Positions 52,766 to 61,150 of a stretch of 64,000 nucleotides of DNA are shown in pieces (the stretch's first letter is position 1; every line of letters begins with the position of its first letter). This DNA is from an uncultured Christensenella sp. (lineage in GTDB: Bacteria > Bacillota > Clostridia > Christensenellales > Borkfalkiaceae): the NCBI GenBank assembly GCA_910577555.1, contig CAJTLF010000009.1, forward strand, positions 14,401 to 78,400, in the 5' to 3' direction. Position numbers and translations under genes: made by a program. The notes beneath the pieces are model-generated. The model did not search any database. It worked only from the letters and a program-made list of their open reading frames with translations, and was not told the origin of the DNA.

Positions 52766-52828
52766 TCAGCAATATTAATTATTCAAATTAATTCAATTTA
52801 TGGAAATGGTAAAATTTAATTTACTCTA

Positions 52829-53773
52829 TTATGAATTTATCCAAAGCTTAAATTCCTCAATTGTGATTGTCGTAATATTTGACAGGTCACAATCATATTC
52901 TGTATTTGCTACACCTTCAGGATTCTGCTCATAAAAATGCGGTATGTCAACTGCATTAAATAATTTCATGTTTTGAATAGCATATGTTCTATCAAATTTG
53001 AGCGAAGATAAAATAGAATTATCTACATTTTTTATTAAATTTTCAATATGCAAAATAAGTGCTAAATTTGAATTATATTTTAATAAAATTTCATCTATTA
53101 ATTCTTGTAACGAGAATCCACAATCATTCTTTTGAAGCATGAAAGATATAACTTTGATGTCATAAAGATCAGATAGTAATTGTTCGTGCCTAAATCTATG
53201 AACGCGATTACTTTTTATTGTAGACTTAATTTCGATACGTTTATTTTCATTTATAGAGAAATCAAACTGCATTTTGTCTTTACTCTGCCAAAAAGGGGCT
53301 AAATCACAGTTATGTTCTTTGAAATATAGTATGGCAAATAATTCCGCATATAATCCCTGTAATTCCTTTTCTTGTGACACAGATTCCTTTGAAAAAAGTA
53401 ATGTTAATGCAGAAAATAATTTGGCTAAATGCCGTTGGTCATTTGGATTTGAAATTGCAAAAGCTTGAGTTAATCTCAAATATGCATCAGTAATTTCAGA
53501 TTTTAAATTTTTGCAAAGAAGAATGTGTAATGTTTTTATAGCAGTTTTATCTTCGAAGCAACATTGGGCATTCAAATTAAAAAAGTATGTTAAATTATTT
53601 GTAGATTGGATAAATGATTTGAGTTTCGGATTGTTAGATTCAATAGCGAAAGCTATATTTCCATTTGAATCTTTCCCAAAATAACTTTTATTAGAGTCAT
53701 AAGAAAAAAATCTAAATCCTTCGTGAGGAACAGGCAAATCATTTAACTCTTGCTTTAATTCTTCATAATTCAT
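52829..53773 (-). CDS. PD-(D/E)XK nuclease-like protein (DUF4420 type)
   Basis: 314 residues. A nuclease core is visible: Glu in LQGLYAELFAILYF (about 144), Asp in QFDFS (about 171) and the ExK in IEIKST (about 181-183), followed by basic residues. This matches PD-(D/E)XK proteins found with Z1 and GHKL genes. It is probably the DNA-cutting subunit of the module. It directly follows the Z1 gene. Confidence 0.8.
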   Translation of the reverse strand: MNYEELKQELNDLPVPHEGFRFFSYDSNKSYFGKDSNGNIAFAIESNNPKLKSFIQSTNNLTYFFNLNAQCCFEDKTAIKTLHILLCKNLKSEITDAYLRLTQAFAISNPNDQRHLAKLFSALTLLFSKESVSQEKELQGLYAELFAILYFKEHNCDLAPFWQSKDKMQFDFSINENKRIEIKSTIKSNRVHRFRHEQLLSDLYDIKVISFMLQKNDCGFSLQELIDEILLKYNSNLALILHIENLIKNVDNSILSSLKFDRTYAIQNMKLFNAVDIPHFYEQNPEGVANTEYDCDLSNITTITIEEFKLWINS

Positions 53774-55948
53774 TTAAAATCTTCCTCCCATTCGAGTTAC
53801 ATATTGAGAAAAAATTTCCGCATATTTTTGTGGAATGTACAGAGCAATCATAGGGCAATAATGATTTATATTATCACGATTTGTAGGTCTTACATAATGA
53901 ATTTGGAGTTGCATATTATCAATTCTGTCGTCGGCCATACTTCTATCGCCAGGATAGAAAGTTAAACTATCCAAATTAGGGTTACGTCCTTGAAAAAGTT
54001 GTTTAACTGAATTATCTTCAGATAAAGCACGTGTCTCATGTTTTATATCACGTACCCATAATAAATCAATAGCAGGTTTAAGCTCATCGGAATTATGCAA
54101 CACTTCGTTTATGGCTGTAAAAAACGTTAAATTCAAAGATTCGTTACTATCATAATACAATTTTGATAATACATTATCAAAGAGCCAATGATAATTAACA
54201 TTAGCAACAAATCTATGCAAATTATCTCCGTTATATTGCTTATGAATAACTTTATGCGGTTGTAATTTTCTGATACTGTCTATTAATTCAGAATTCTTTA
54301 TCGATTGTTGGCTGTCCAATAAAAAGTATTTTTGTATCTTCCATTCTGACATATTAAGACGTTCAGAACGTGCTACATTTCTACGTGTTAATTGCAAAAC
54401 AGAACTTGATAATTTAAAAATTCTTGGTATATTTTTAAATTCTAGTCCCGCATTTTGTGAACGAATTATTGTAGACCACAAGTCATCATCGTGTTCCAAA
54501 ATCGCAGAAAAATCTTGTTTAATTTGGTCAGGCATCCATACTCTACAAACATCTAAAAATTGTTTTTTATAACCAAACCATCTAGCTCTTTGTTCTGTAT
54601 TATCAACATTGGAGTTTCCACGAGCTCTTCTTGTAATATATGTAACAGCAAGTCCTTTTAAGGTAATTCCGCGTTCAACCATATTGCCGCCAACATAAAT
54701 ATTGGTATTCCAATATTTTGCATTTTCACTTGCATTTTCAGAACTATTGCAAAGCAAAGTTGGAGAACAATCGACTATGGTTTTTAAGCATAGCAATTCT
54801 ATGTCATTAAAAGCAGGAACTTTTACGCCATCTGCAGAAAACCTTTTATATGCTTCAAATAGCACTTTCTTGAGACTTAAGTATGCAACATCATTTACAT
54901 TATTGAGTTGCATTCTTGCTTTTTCTTTCCACTGATCTAGTAAGGCATCAATTTTTTGTTTTACTATTTTCTGAATGGCTACTGTTTGGCTAGGGTGAAT
55001 CAGCATAGAATGTGGATTATTATCTCCACGATACTTTCTAATTGCACCTCCGATAAAAAAATCACCAAGTGCTTTATACAAAGATTCGGGTATACCAATA
55101 GGGGCAGCAATGCTAGCACTTTCAGCCTCTGGGATTACTTTGCAAAAAATATCTTGTTCTTGCCCATGAAATTCAAGTAAGCCGCAATAATTCTGTCCAG
55201 GATATACTAATTCTCCAAAATCAGGAGAAAGCATATCGCAAGTCTCAATGAGAATGTTTGCCTGAGGAGTAGCGGTAACAGACAAAAAACAGTTTGTATT
55301 TATACTTGTTTTTAATCTTATTACCGATTCATAAGTTGAACTCATTAAACTTTGATAAACTTTTGTATTTAAAGTTGCCTGATCGCCTTCATCATCAATG
55401 ATAACGGTTGGAATTTCTGATAATATAGTATCCTCAAAAATATTAGCAATGTCATTTATATGCTTAGGATGTTTTAACCCTACTATGATTACCTTGCGCC
55501 CATTTAATATGAAATCATTTATTTGTTCTGTGGTAATTAATGCTGAATTCGCTTCTGTCGTGAGCACAACAAGTTTATCTGCTGGCATATTAAATGCTTG
55601 TTGAATTCTAAAAGAATTTTGACGAGTTAAATTCTTTTTATTTCCGCCGAGCACAATGGCAAGATTGTATCCGTTATCAAACGCTAAGGATAAAGTTGAA
55701 ATAAAATTAGATGTTTTACCACTTTGCACTTTACCAATAACAATTCCTGTTTTTGTTCCGGTTGTCTGAAGAGCGGGGTTAGGACATTGACTTAATATTC
55801 TTACTCCATTTTGAATTATCTCTTCAGTGGCTTCTTGAGGCATTCCATCTTTAAGCATCTGCCTTATAACTTGCCTACAAAAAAATCCATCAGTATTGAT
55901 AATCCAATTGTTAGTTTGTGGAATTTTTACATCCATAAATTTATTCAT
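53774..55948 (-). CDS. Z1-domain superfamily-II helicase-like protein
   Basis: 724 residues from ATG 55948, chosen because AAGGAG lies 10 bases upstream; an upstream ATG at 55978 has no such site. Walker A GKVQSGKTSNF (about 72-82), Walker B VIIDDEGDQ (about 182-190), motif III SVTATPQAN, NMVERGITLKGL and motif VI TEQRARWFGYK are in helicase order; the last two lie in the Z1 domain. It likely translocates on or remodels DNA for the nuclease. It overlaps the GHKL gene by 8 bases. Confidence 0.9.
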   Translation of the reverse strand: MNKFMDVKIPQTNNWIINTDGFFCRQVIRQMLKDGMPQEATEEIIQNGVRILSQCPNPALQTTGTKTGIVIGKVQSGKTSNFISTLSLAFDNGYNLAIVLGGNKKNLTRQNSFRIQQAFNMPADKLVVLTTEANSALITTEQINDFILNGRKVIIVGLKHPKHINDIANIFEDTILSEIPTVIIDDEGDQATLNTKVYQSLMSSTYESVIRLKTSINTNCFLSVTATPQANILIETCDMLSPDFGELVYPGQNYCGLLEFHGQEQDIFCKVIPEAESASIAAPIGIPESLYKALGDFFIGGAIRKYRGDNNPHSMLIHPSQTVAIQKIVKQKIDALLDQWKEKARMQLNNVNDVAYLSLKKVLFEAYKRFSADGVKVPAFNDIELLCLKTIVDCSPTLLCNSSENASENAKYWNTNIYVGGNMVERGITLKGLAVTYITRRARGNSNVDNTEQRARWFGYKKQFLDVCRVWMPDQIKQDFSAILEHDDDLWSTIIRSQNAGLEFKNIPRIFKLSSSVLQLTRRNVARSERLNMSEWKIQKYFLLDSQQSIKNSELIDSIRKLQPHKVIHKQYNGDNLHRFVANVNYHWLFDNVLSKLYYDSNESLNLTFFTAINEVLHNSDELKPAIDLLWVRDIKHETRALSEDNSVKQLFQGRNPNLDSLTFYPGDRSMADDRIDNMQLQIHYVRPTNRDNINHYCPMIALYIPQKYAEIFSQYVTRMGGRF

Positions 55949-57551
55949 TGGTAATATTTCTCCTTGCAATGTCTTCAAGTATTTTATTCATATATAAACG
56001 AATGTCATCCGCATTAATTCTTCCATCAGGCGAGATTTTTTTGGATTCGCTTTCGGCTAACACCATTGCAATAGATAATTTTGTAATTAGTGGAATAAAA
56101 TCACGCTTTTCTATGTAAGGAATAAAAAAAGCATGCCTTGTGTTTATCTTAACCTCATAAATATTATTTTGCTTCATTTCAACCGACAACCAATAAGCAT
56201 ATGGGGTTGAACGATCCAACATAATTGAAAATGAATACGGGACTTTTTTGTATTCAAAATTAAAGATAACGCTTGTCCCGCCTTGAAGATCAACTCCCTG
56301 ATTTTCAGAATCAATATTCTCTTCCTTATTAACTTGTTCAACAGATTTGCCTTGCTCATTGGTTTCTTCTTCAGTTTCATCAACGAACATATCTTCTGTA
56401 ACTTTAGGAACATCTGAATTATCAACAATTTTAAAATCAATATTATCAAACACGCCAGGAGCACGCATTCCATCAATAACCTGTGAAATGACGTCTTGCG
56501 TAGTAACCTTTTCTCGCACACGTATACTTGATGCTTTTTGCTTGTAATCTTTCGTTTGTTCAATGAGTTTCTCGATAAAGAGTTCTTCCAAACCACTATT
56601 ATTCCAATCAAAAGCATCTTTAGCTTGCGTAACGGGCCAGTTATCCATATGTAGTTCTCCAAACATACGTTGATATGGATACAAATTACTGTCGCCAAAA
56701 ACTTCATAGGGGCGATATGTTTTTTCAGACCCACCAATTATCACACGTCCACGCCTTATTAATGTAAATCCTGCATCCTTAACACTACCAGGAATTCTAA
56801 TTGCTACAAATCCACTAACCGGTAAAATTAAACCATTGTGATTGATTGTAAATTCTATATTCTTTTTCCATTCAATAAGTTGACCATTCACATTTTCAGT
56901 ATAAATAGGAGCTTCCTTAAACTGCAAATGCTCTCCCTTAAACGTAATATCAATAAGTCCACTTCGTATATCTTCTCGATAGGTACTACTTAAAAGATCT
57001 TTAATTTTTCCTTTTGTCCTTGAACCAGTAATTCGCTGATTTAATTTTTTGATTGTTATTATTGTGTAATGCTCTTTAGGATTTACTGTTTCTTCTTCGA
57101 CTTCAATTTCTTCATTCTTATATCTTTCAAGCATATCGACATCGACAGTAGCCCGATATTTTTTTGAAGAACCTAATTGCGTAGACTCAACAGTCCAAAG
57201 ATTGCCGTACCAACAAGCTGCAGTTTTTAATCCCATTCCGAACTCATTACGTCCACTTGTTTTCTGGGGTGGTTTATGCAAATTAATGGCTCTTACAAAA
57301 TCAGACCACTCCATTCCAAAGGCACTATCCTTAATAACGATATAATCATCCCCATTATCTCCATCTACATAGTCAATTTCTATTTTCAATTGCTTATAAT
57401 ACTTCGTTGCCATTAAAATTTCTTGATTGTCATAAAAACTTTGAGTAGAGTTATCTACAAATTCTGCTAGGGCACTCCAATGCTGATAACTTAATCTTTT
57501 ATATGTAGCATAAACATCGGTATCAGGTCTGATATTAATTTTTCTTTTCAT
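55941..57551 (-). CDS. MORC/MutL-like GHKL ATPase
   Basis: 536 residues. N box SALAEFVDNSTQS (E30, D33, N34), G1 KDSAFGM (about 75-80) and G2 GRNEFGMGLKTA (about 100-111) are the Bergerat ATP-binding fold, followed by an S5-like domain. An acidic linker (about 390-430) leads to a C-terminal domain. Such ATPases clamp DNA by ATP-driven dimerisation and occur with methyltransferase and Z1 genes in restriction-like operons. It overlaps the methyltransferase gene by 17 bases. Confidence 0.9.
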   Translation of the reverse strand: MKRKINIRPDTDVYATYKRLSYQHWSALAEFVDNSTQSFYDNQEILMATKYYKQLKIEIDYVDGDNGDDYIVIKDSAFGMEWSDFVRAINLHKPPQKTSGRNEFGMGLKTAACWYGNLWTVESTQLGSSKKYRATVDVDMLERYKNEEIEVEEETVNPKEHYTIITIKKLNQRITGSRTKGKIKDLLSSTYREDIRSGLIDITFKGEHLQFKEAPIYTENVNGQLIEWKKNIEFTINHNGLILPVSGFVAIRIPGSVKDAGFTLIRRGRVIIGGSEKTYRPYEVFGDSNLYPYQRMFGELHMDNWPVTQAKDAFDWNNSGLEELFIEKLIEQTKDYKQKASSIRVREKVTTQDVISQVIDGMRAPGVFDNIDFKIVDNSDVPKVTEDMFVDETEEETNEQGKSVEQVNKEENIDSENQGVDLQGGTSVIFNFEYKKVPYSFSIMLDRSTPYAYWLSVEMKQNNIYEVKINTRHAFFIPYIEKRDFIPLITKLSIAMVLAESESKKISPDGRINADDIRLYMNKILEDIARRNITNE

Positions 57552-58869
57552 ATTGTTTTCTCCATCTTCCTAAGTTAAATAATCTTTCTGCAAGTATTTC
57601 TATTATCCGTACATTTACAGAGTTTCCTAATTGACGATATGCTTCATTATCATTTTCATGAAATACGAAATCATCATCAAAACTTTGTAATTTAGCTGCT
57701 TCAAAAGGGGTTATATACCTATAACAATTATTTTGCACATCCCAAATAATTGGTGTGTTTTTCATCGCAACCAAGGACGGGAAAAAATTGGGGCGTTTAA
57801 CTCGAACTCCTGATTGTCTGATTTGTATTATGCCGTTTTTTATGTTTTCACAATCAATTCCGCAGTTCCATTCAAACTTTTGATGCAATTTTGTTTTTGA
57901 TTTATCCATCATATGAAAACGAACAATCCAATCGTCTATGAATTGACGATGGGTTAAATATAAGTTTCGGTTAAAATCCACGAAGTTTTTCTTCCAACGC
58001 GGATAAAGAGGTATTGGCTTACCTTTTTCATCGTATAGGGGATTTCCATTTTTGTCCTTTTTAATATCGTCATAACCTATTTGCTTATAAAATTCATCAG
58101 TACTTTCAAAGCCTATTCCAAAACAAGACATCCATATGGGTTTTCCAATAATCCCCAAATTTGTTCTTTCTTTAAATTCAGACCAAGCGTCTAAAATGTG
58201 CACTAAATCGTTTGATAAATAATATTTTTTATCTACATCTGATTCCAAAATGTCTGGTATTGAATTAGAATGGCAGACACACATAAATTCTTCTAAATTC
58301 AAGTCTTCCTTATGTATGTAACCGTTTGTTAATGTTCGCTCATTCTTAAACTGTTTTTTTATGCCCAAAATATAAACACGTTCCCTAATTTGTGGAATTC
58401 CAAAATTATGTGGGGATAATATCAGCGGCTCTTCTGTAATAATAAAATCACGCGACATCAATTCTTTTTTTATTACGTCCCAATTAGCTTGATTATCGGC
58501 AAGATTTCGCACATTTTCGAGTATCACAAATTTCACTTCAGGATGCTCGTCCAGAATATCACAAATATTAAAAAATAAATCACCGCGTTCAACATCAGCA
58601 AAGCCTTCTCTTCTTCCAGCTTTAGAAAACGATTGACATGGAAAACCTGCACATAAAACATCAAAAGGTGGTATAATATTTTTTCTATCTTTTATATCTG
58701 AATCAAAAACAAGATGCTGATCGTTATTAAAGTTAGTGTTATAAACATCAACACAATTTGGGTTCTTTTCGCAAAAATAAACGCATCTACCCCCATGTCT
58801 GCGCATTGCTTGATGAAATCCGCCAATACCGGCAAATAAATCAATATACTTAAAATTCTTTTTAATCAT
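57535..58869 (-). CDS. dcm: DNA (cytosine-5) methyltransferase
   Basis: 444 residues. Motif I IDLFAGIGGF (about 9-18), motif IV GFPCQSFS with the catalytic Cys (about 78), motif VI ENV (118-120), motif VIII QIRERVYILG (160-169), a target-recognition region (about 185-370) and motif X YRQLGNSV. Complete and presumably active; target sequence unknown. First gene of the four-gene module. AGGA lies 6 bases before the ATG. Confidence 0.95.
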   Translation of the reverse strand: MIKKNFKYIDLFAGIGGFHQAMRRHGGRCVYFCEKNPNCVDVYNTNFNNDQHLVFDSDIKDRKNIIPPFDVLCAGFPCQSFSKAGRREGFADVERGDLFFNICDILDEHPEVKFVILENVRNLADNQANWDVIKKELMSRDFIITEEPLILSPHNFGIPQIRERVYILGIKKQFKNERTLTNGYIHKEDLNLEEFMCVCHSNSIPDILESDVDKKYYLSNDLVHILDAWSEFKERTNLGIIGKPIWMSCFGIGFESTDEFYKQIGYDDIKKDKNGNPLYDEKGKPIPLYPRWKKNFVDFNRNLYLTHRQFIDDWIVRFHMMDKSKTKLHQKFEWNCGIDCENIKNGIIQIRQSGVRVKRPNFFPSLVAMKNTPIIWDVQNNCYRYITPFEAAKLQSFDDDFVFHENDNEAYRQLGNSVNVRIIEILAERLFNLGRWRKQYEKKN

Positions 58870-58934
58870 ATGTTATCCTATAAGTGAAACTATTTTTACA
58901 AATAAGTGTAATCTTGAAATTTGGCTAATATTTT

Positions 58935-59921
58935 TCAAACCTTAAAATACATTTGATTTTTGCTTGTAGGTTTTTCGGGAATTGTCATTCCGATTAAGCC
59001 TGCTTCAAGTGCCGGAAGAAGATAGTTTTTTCTGAAACTTACTCTGGATTTCATTTTTAACCTATCCATAATTTGTTGCGCGCTTTGCGGATAAGTTTCC
59101 ATAACCTGCATAAGCTTATTTATCTGTATATTTAAGTGATTGTAATGCTCACGGCTGTCGTTAACGATATCTTTTATGGCTTGATTGATTACATCAAGCA
59201 TAATCAGAATAAACGCATTTGACTTGCCTTCGCTTGTGGAAATTTTAAACGCATTGTAGTATTCTTCCTGATTATCTTTAATCACGCTTTCTATTGGAAT
59301 ATATTTGAATATCGGTTTCCAACTTGCAAGTAGTGCAGTTTGCCAAAGCCTTCCCATTCTACCGTTCCCGTCGTTAAATGGATGAATAAATTCAAACTCA
59401 TAATGGAACACGCTTGATTTTATAAGCATTTGGACGTCTGCATCTTTTACCCAATCAAACAGCTGTTCAATGAGTTCACTTGCCATTTTTGCAGGGGGTG
59501 CGGCGTGAATTACGTTACCTTTACTATCTATTACGCCAACGTCTCCCGAACGAATATATCCCGCACGCTCAACAAGCCCGTTCATCATAATGCCGTGAAT
59601 TTTGAGCAAGTCCTTTACTTTATAAGGATCTACAACGTCCAATTCTTTGTAGGCAGAAAAAGCGTTTTTAACGGCAATAATATCTTCCTGCGGACCTAAA
59701 ACTCTCTTGCCATTGATAATATCGGTAACTTGCTCATAGGACAAAGTATTGTTTTCAATAGCAAGCGAAGAATGTATGCTTTTTACACGCGATACCTTCC
59801 TCAGGCGCGGTAATTTTTCAAGTTCGTTAATGTTTGAAAGTTTGCCTAAATTCTCCATAATTTCGGCCGACAGTTCAAACATTTTATTCGTCATATCAAA
59901 AGGCGGTATATAGTTCTCCAT
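58935..59921 (-). CDS. Fic-domain protein with C-terminal winged helix
   Basis: 328 residues. Inhibitory motif SLAIEN (about 52-57) and full Fic motif HPFNDGNGRMGR (about 180-191). The last 90 residues are a winged-helix DNA-binding domain (AQQIMDRLKMKSRVSFRKNYLLPALEAGLI), so it may autoregulate. It differs in subfamily from the left-end Fic protein. It is the rightmost cargo gene, with its own promoter. Confidence 0.9.
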   Translation of the reverse strand: MENYIPPFDMTNKMFELSAEIMENLGKLSNINELEKLPRLRKVSRVKSIHSSLAIENNTLSYEQVTDIINGKRVLGPQEDIIAVKNAFSAYKELDVVDPYKVKDLLKIHGIMMNGLVERAGYIRSGDVGVIDSKGNVIHAAPPAKMASELIEQLFDWVKDADVQMLIKSSVFHYEFEFIHPFNDGNGRMGRLWQTALLASWKPIFKYIPIESVIKDNQEEYYNAFKISTSEGKSNAFILIMLDVINQAIKDIVNDSREHYNHLNIQINKLMQVMETYPQSAQQIMDRLKMKSRVSFRKNYLLPALEAGLIGMTIPEKPTSKNQMYFKV

Positions 59922-59946
59922 AAAACACTCCGTACAACTTTAAACT

Positions 59947-59975
59947 ATTATATCAGAAAGCCAATTTAAAGTCAA
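59947..59975 (-). promoter_or_regulatory. Promoter of right fic gene
   Basis: TTGACT (59975-59970) and TATAAT (59952-59947), 17 bases apart; GGAG precedes the ATG by 6 bases. Confidence 0.8.
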
Positions 59976-60045
59976 TAATCTTGTATGTTTTCTTATATGT
60001 TATTTACCGCATTAACAAGTAAAATGATGACGAAAAAAGTGACAG

Positions 60046-60131
60046 ACCATAGGGTTGCTGTGTATTGTCCTTAAAAACTGCAAAAACCATAGGGTTGTTT
60101 ATACCGTTCTCGTCCACATTTCGTCCACGTT
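60046..60131. repeat. Right arm-type integrase sites
   Basis: ACCATAGGGTTG at 60046 and 60086, and CGTCCAC at 60111 and 60122 with the same 11-base spacing as in the left arm. Confidence 0.7.
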
Positions 60132-60174
60132 TTAGACAAAAACAACTTAAAACGGATAATTACCGATAAAATCA

Positions 60175-60266
60175 ATTTTGAGCGAATTTTCACAAGATAT
60201 TGTGGTTTTTGCCTTACAAATAGTTGCAAATTACACTAATCAAATACGGCTAAAATCGCTCAAAAT
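60175..60266. repeat. Inverted repeat next to attR
   Basis: ATTTTGAGCGA (from 60175) has its complement at 60256-60266, with matching flanking A/T. It lies directly inside the right end of the element and may be an Xis or host-factor site or a transcript hairpin. Confidence 0.4.
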
Positions 60267-60270
60267 CCGA

Positions 60271-60336
60271 GGGCAACAACCCGATGGTCGGCGCAACGGT
60301 TGCCGTTGCGGTTGCCGTTCAGGAAGCTATGACGAA
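60271..60336 (+). repeat. attR: displaced end of GGGtGRT gene
   Basis: It reads in frame as the last codons of the GGGtGRT gene, GNNPMVGATVAVAVAVQEAM, then TK and a stop (to 60340). It has no start or ribosome site and is a remnant. The upstream part came with the element, the part after the crossover is host DNA. Confidence 0.9.
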
Positions 60337-60360
60337 ATAATTTGGAATATTACGAAGTAA

Positions 60361-60389
60361 GGGTGAGTTTTTAAAAACTCACCCTTTTT
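60361..60389 (+). terminator. Native terminator of GGGtGRT operon, now orphaned
   Basis: GGGTGAGTTTTT and its complement form a 12-bp stem followed by TTTTT. It lies 20 bases after the displaced stop codon. Confidence 0.8.
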
Positions 60390-60415
60390 ATATTAAAATG
60401 AAATAAATTTATTAG

Positions 60416-60443
60416 AAAAACAGGAGCCGAAATTCGGCTCCTG
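60416..60443 (-). terminator. Terminator of signalling operon
   Basis: CAGGAGCCGAA and its complement form a stem followed leftward by TTTTT. Confidence 0.8.
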
Positions 60444-60447
60444 TCTG

Positions 60448-61140
60448 TTAAACTCTGATTAATGTTTTAAGTAAATTTTCAACAGTACTTTGTTCAACGA
60501 TGCTTTGTATTGACAAATAATAACTCCAGTCTTCGTAATTAAATGATACTCTAGTAGTATTTACATAATAACCCCAATTTACTTCAACATTGTTAATTAT
60601 TAACGAAAGATTGCAAGTTTCACTGTAATTTGTTAGAATATCAATTTCAGTATTATTGTCTGTTATATAGAATGAAATATAATTTCCAAAGCTATCAATT
60701 AATTCTTCTTTTAAACAAACGACTTCATCAGTATCAATCAGCTTATAGTGCGTCTCAACAACGTATTCTGCGTCTTTATACCAGTCAAAATACAATAAGT
60801 CCAGATTGCTTTGTTCTGAATAATCTTCTATGGAAACCATCGAAGGCTCAATACGATAATCTCCCATAGCACAATAACGCTTAGGTGGCAACGGTTCGGG
60901 CAAAAGAAAAACGAGCATAAGAATAGCCGCGGTTAAAAGCACTAACGCGCTTGAAACCATAATTATTATATTGCGCCTATTAGAAAAGAAACCTTTTGCA
61001 AGAGTGTTGCCGAACTCGATATCCGCAACAGTTTCCTGCTCGTCTTCTTCAAGCATTTTTTGAATTTTTTGCCAAGACGCCTTTTTTTGTTCGGGGTTCT
61101 GCTTGATAACTAATTTTTCAAAGTCCCGTTCAATTGACAT
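60448..61140 (-). CDS. Single-pass membrane protein, candidate anti-sigma factor
   Basis: 230 residues. A charged cytoplasmic N-terminus (1-55), one span (about 57-80) and an extracellular domain of about 150 residues. The topology and position, in an operon with an ECF sigma gene, are those of an anti-sigma factor, though no zinc-binding HxxxCxxC is seen. AAAGGTGA precedes the ATG, 10 bases after the C39-like gene. Confidence 0.5.
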   Translation of the reverse strand: MSIERDFEKLVIKQNPEQKKASWQKIQKMLEEDEQETVADIEFGNTLAKGFFSNRRNIIIMVSSALVLLTAAILMLVFLLPEPLPPKRYCAMGDYRIEPSMVSIEDYSEQSNLDLLYFDWYKDAEYVVETHYKLIDTDEVVCLKEELIDSFGNYISFYITDNNTEIDILTNYSETCNLSLIINNVEVNWGYYVNTTRVSFNYEDWSYYLSIQSIVEQSTVENLLKTLIRV

Positions 61141-61150
61141 TTAATCACCT

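Larger units (their letters stand above)
52310..52828. other. Gene-free 519-bp interval in the element
   Basis: No credible gene. It holds a G/C-rich hairpin near 52347-52375, a 9-base inverted repeat GGAGTAGGC (52379-52387 and 52415-52423), two direct repeats at 52581 and 52677, and the terminator of the restriction module at 52735-52765. It could hold a small RNA or the xis-int promoter region. Confidence 0.5.
49537..60336. mobile_element. 10.8-kb integrative element carrying MORC-type R-M and two Fic genes
   Basis: The boundaries are the 32-base identical cores at 49537-49568 and 60305-60336. The element contains a tyrosine integrase (50780-52081) and an excisionase-like gene (52094-52309) near its left end, arm-type repeats at both ends, and an A/T-rich cargo: C5 methyltransferase, GHKL ATPase, Z1 protein, PD-(D/E)XK protein, and Fic genes at both flanks. 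No conjugation, replication or phage structural genes are present, so movement beyond excision would need a helper. All genes are read leftward. Confidence 0.9.
59922..60447. other. Right-end interval of the element and host junction
   Basis: It has no intact gene. In order it holds the right fic promoter, two ACCATAGGGTTG copies, two CGTCCAC arm sites, an inverted repeat, attR with the displaced 22-codon end of the GGGtGRT gene, that gene's native terminator, and the terminator of the signalling operon. Confidence 0.8.

Noticed and set aside
60178..60360. 60-codon frame crossing attR
   Set aside because: It reads the displaced GGGtGRT end in the wrong frame and has no ribosome site.
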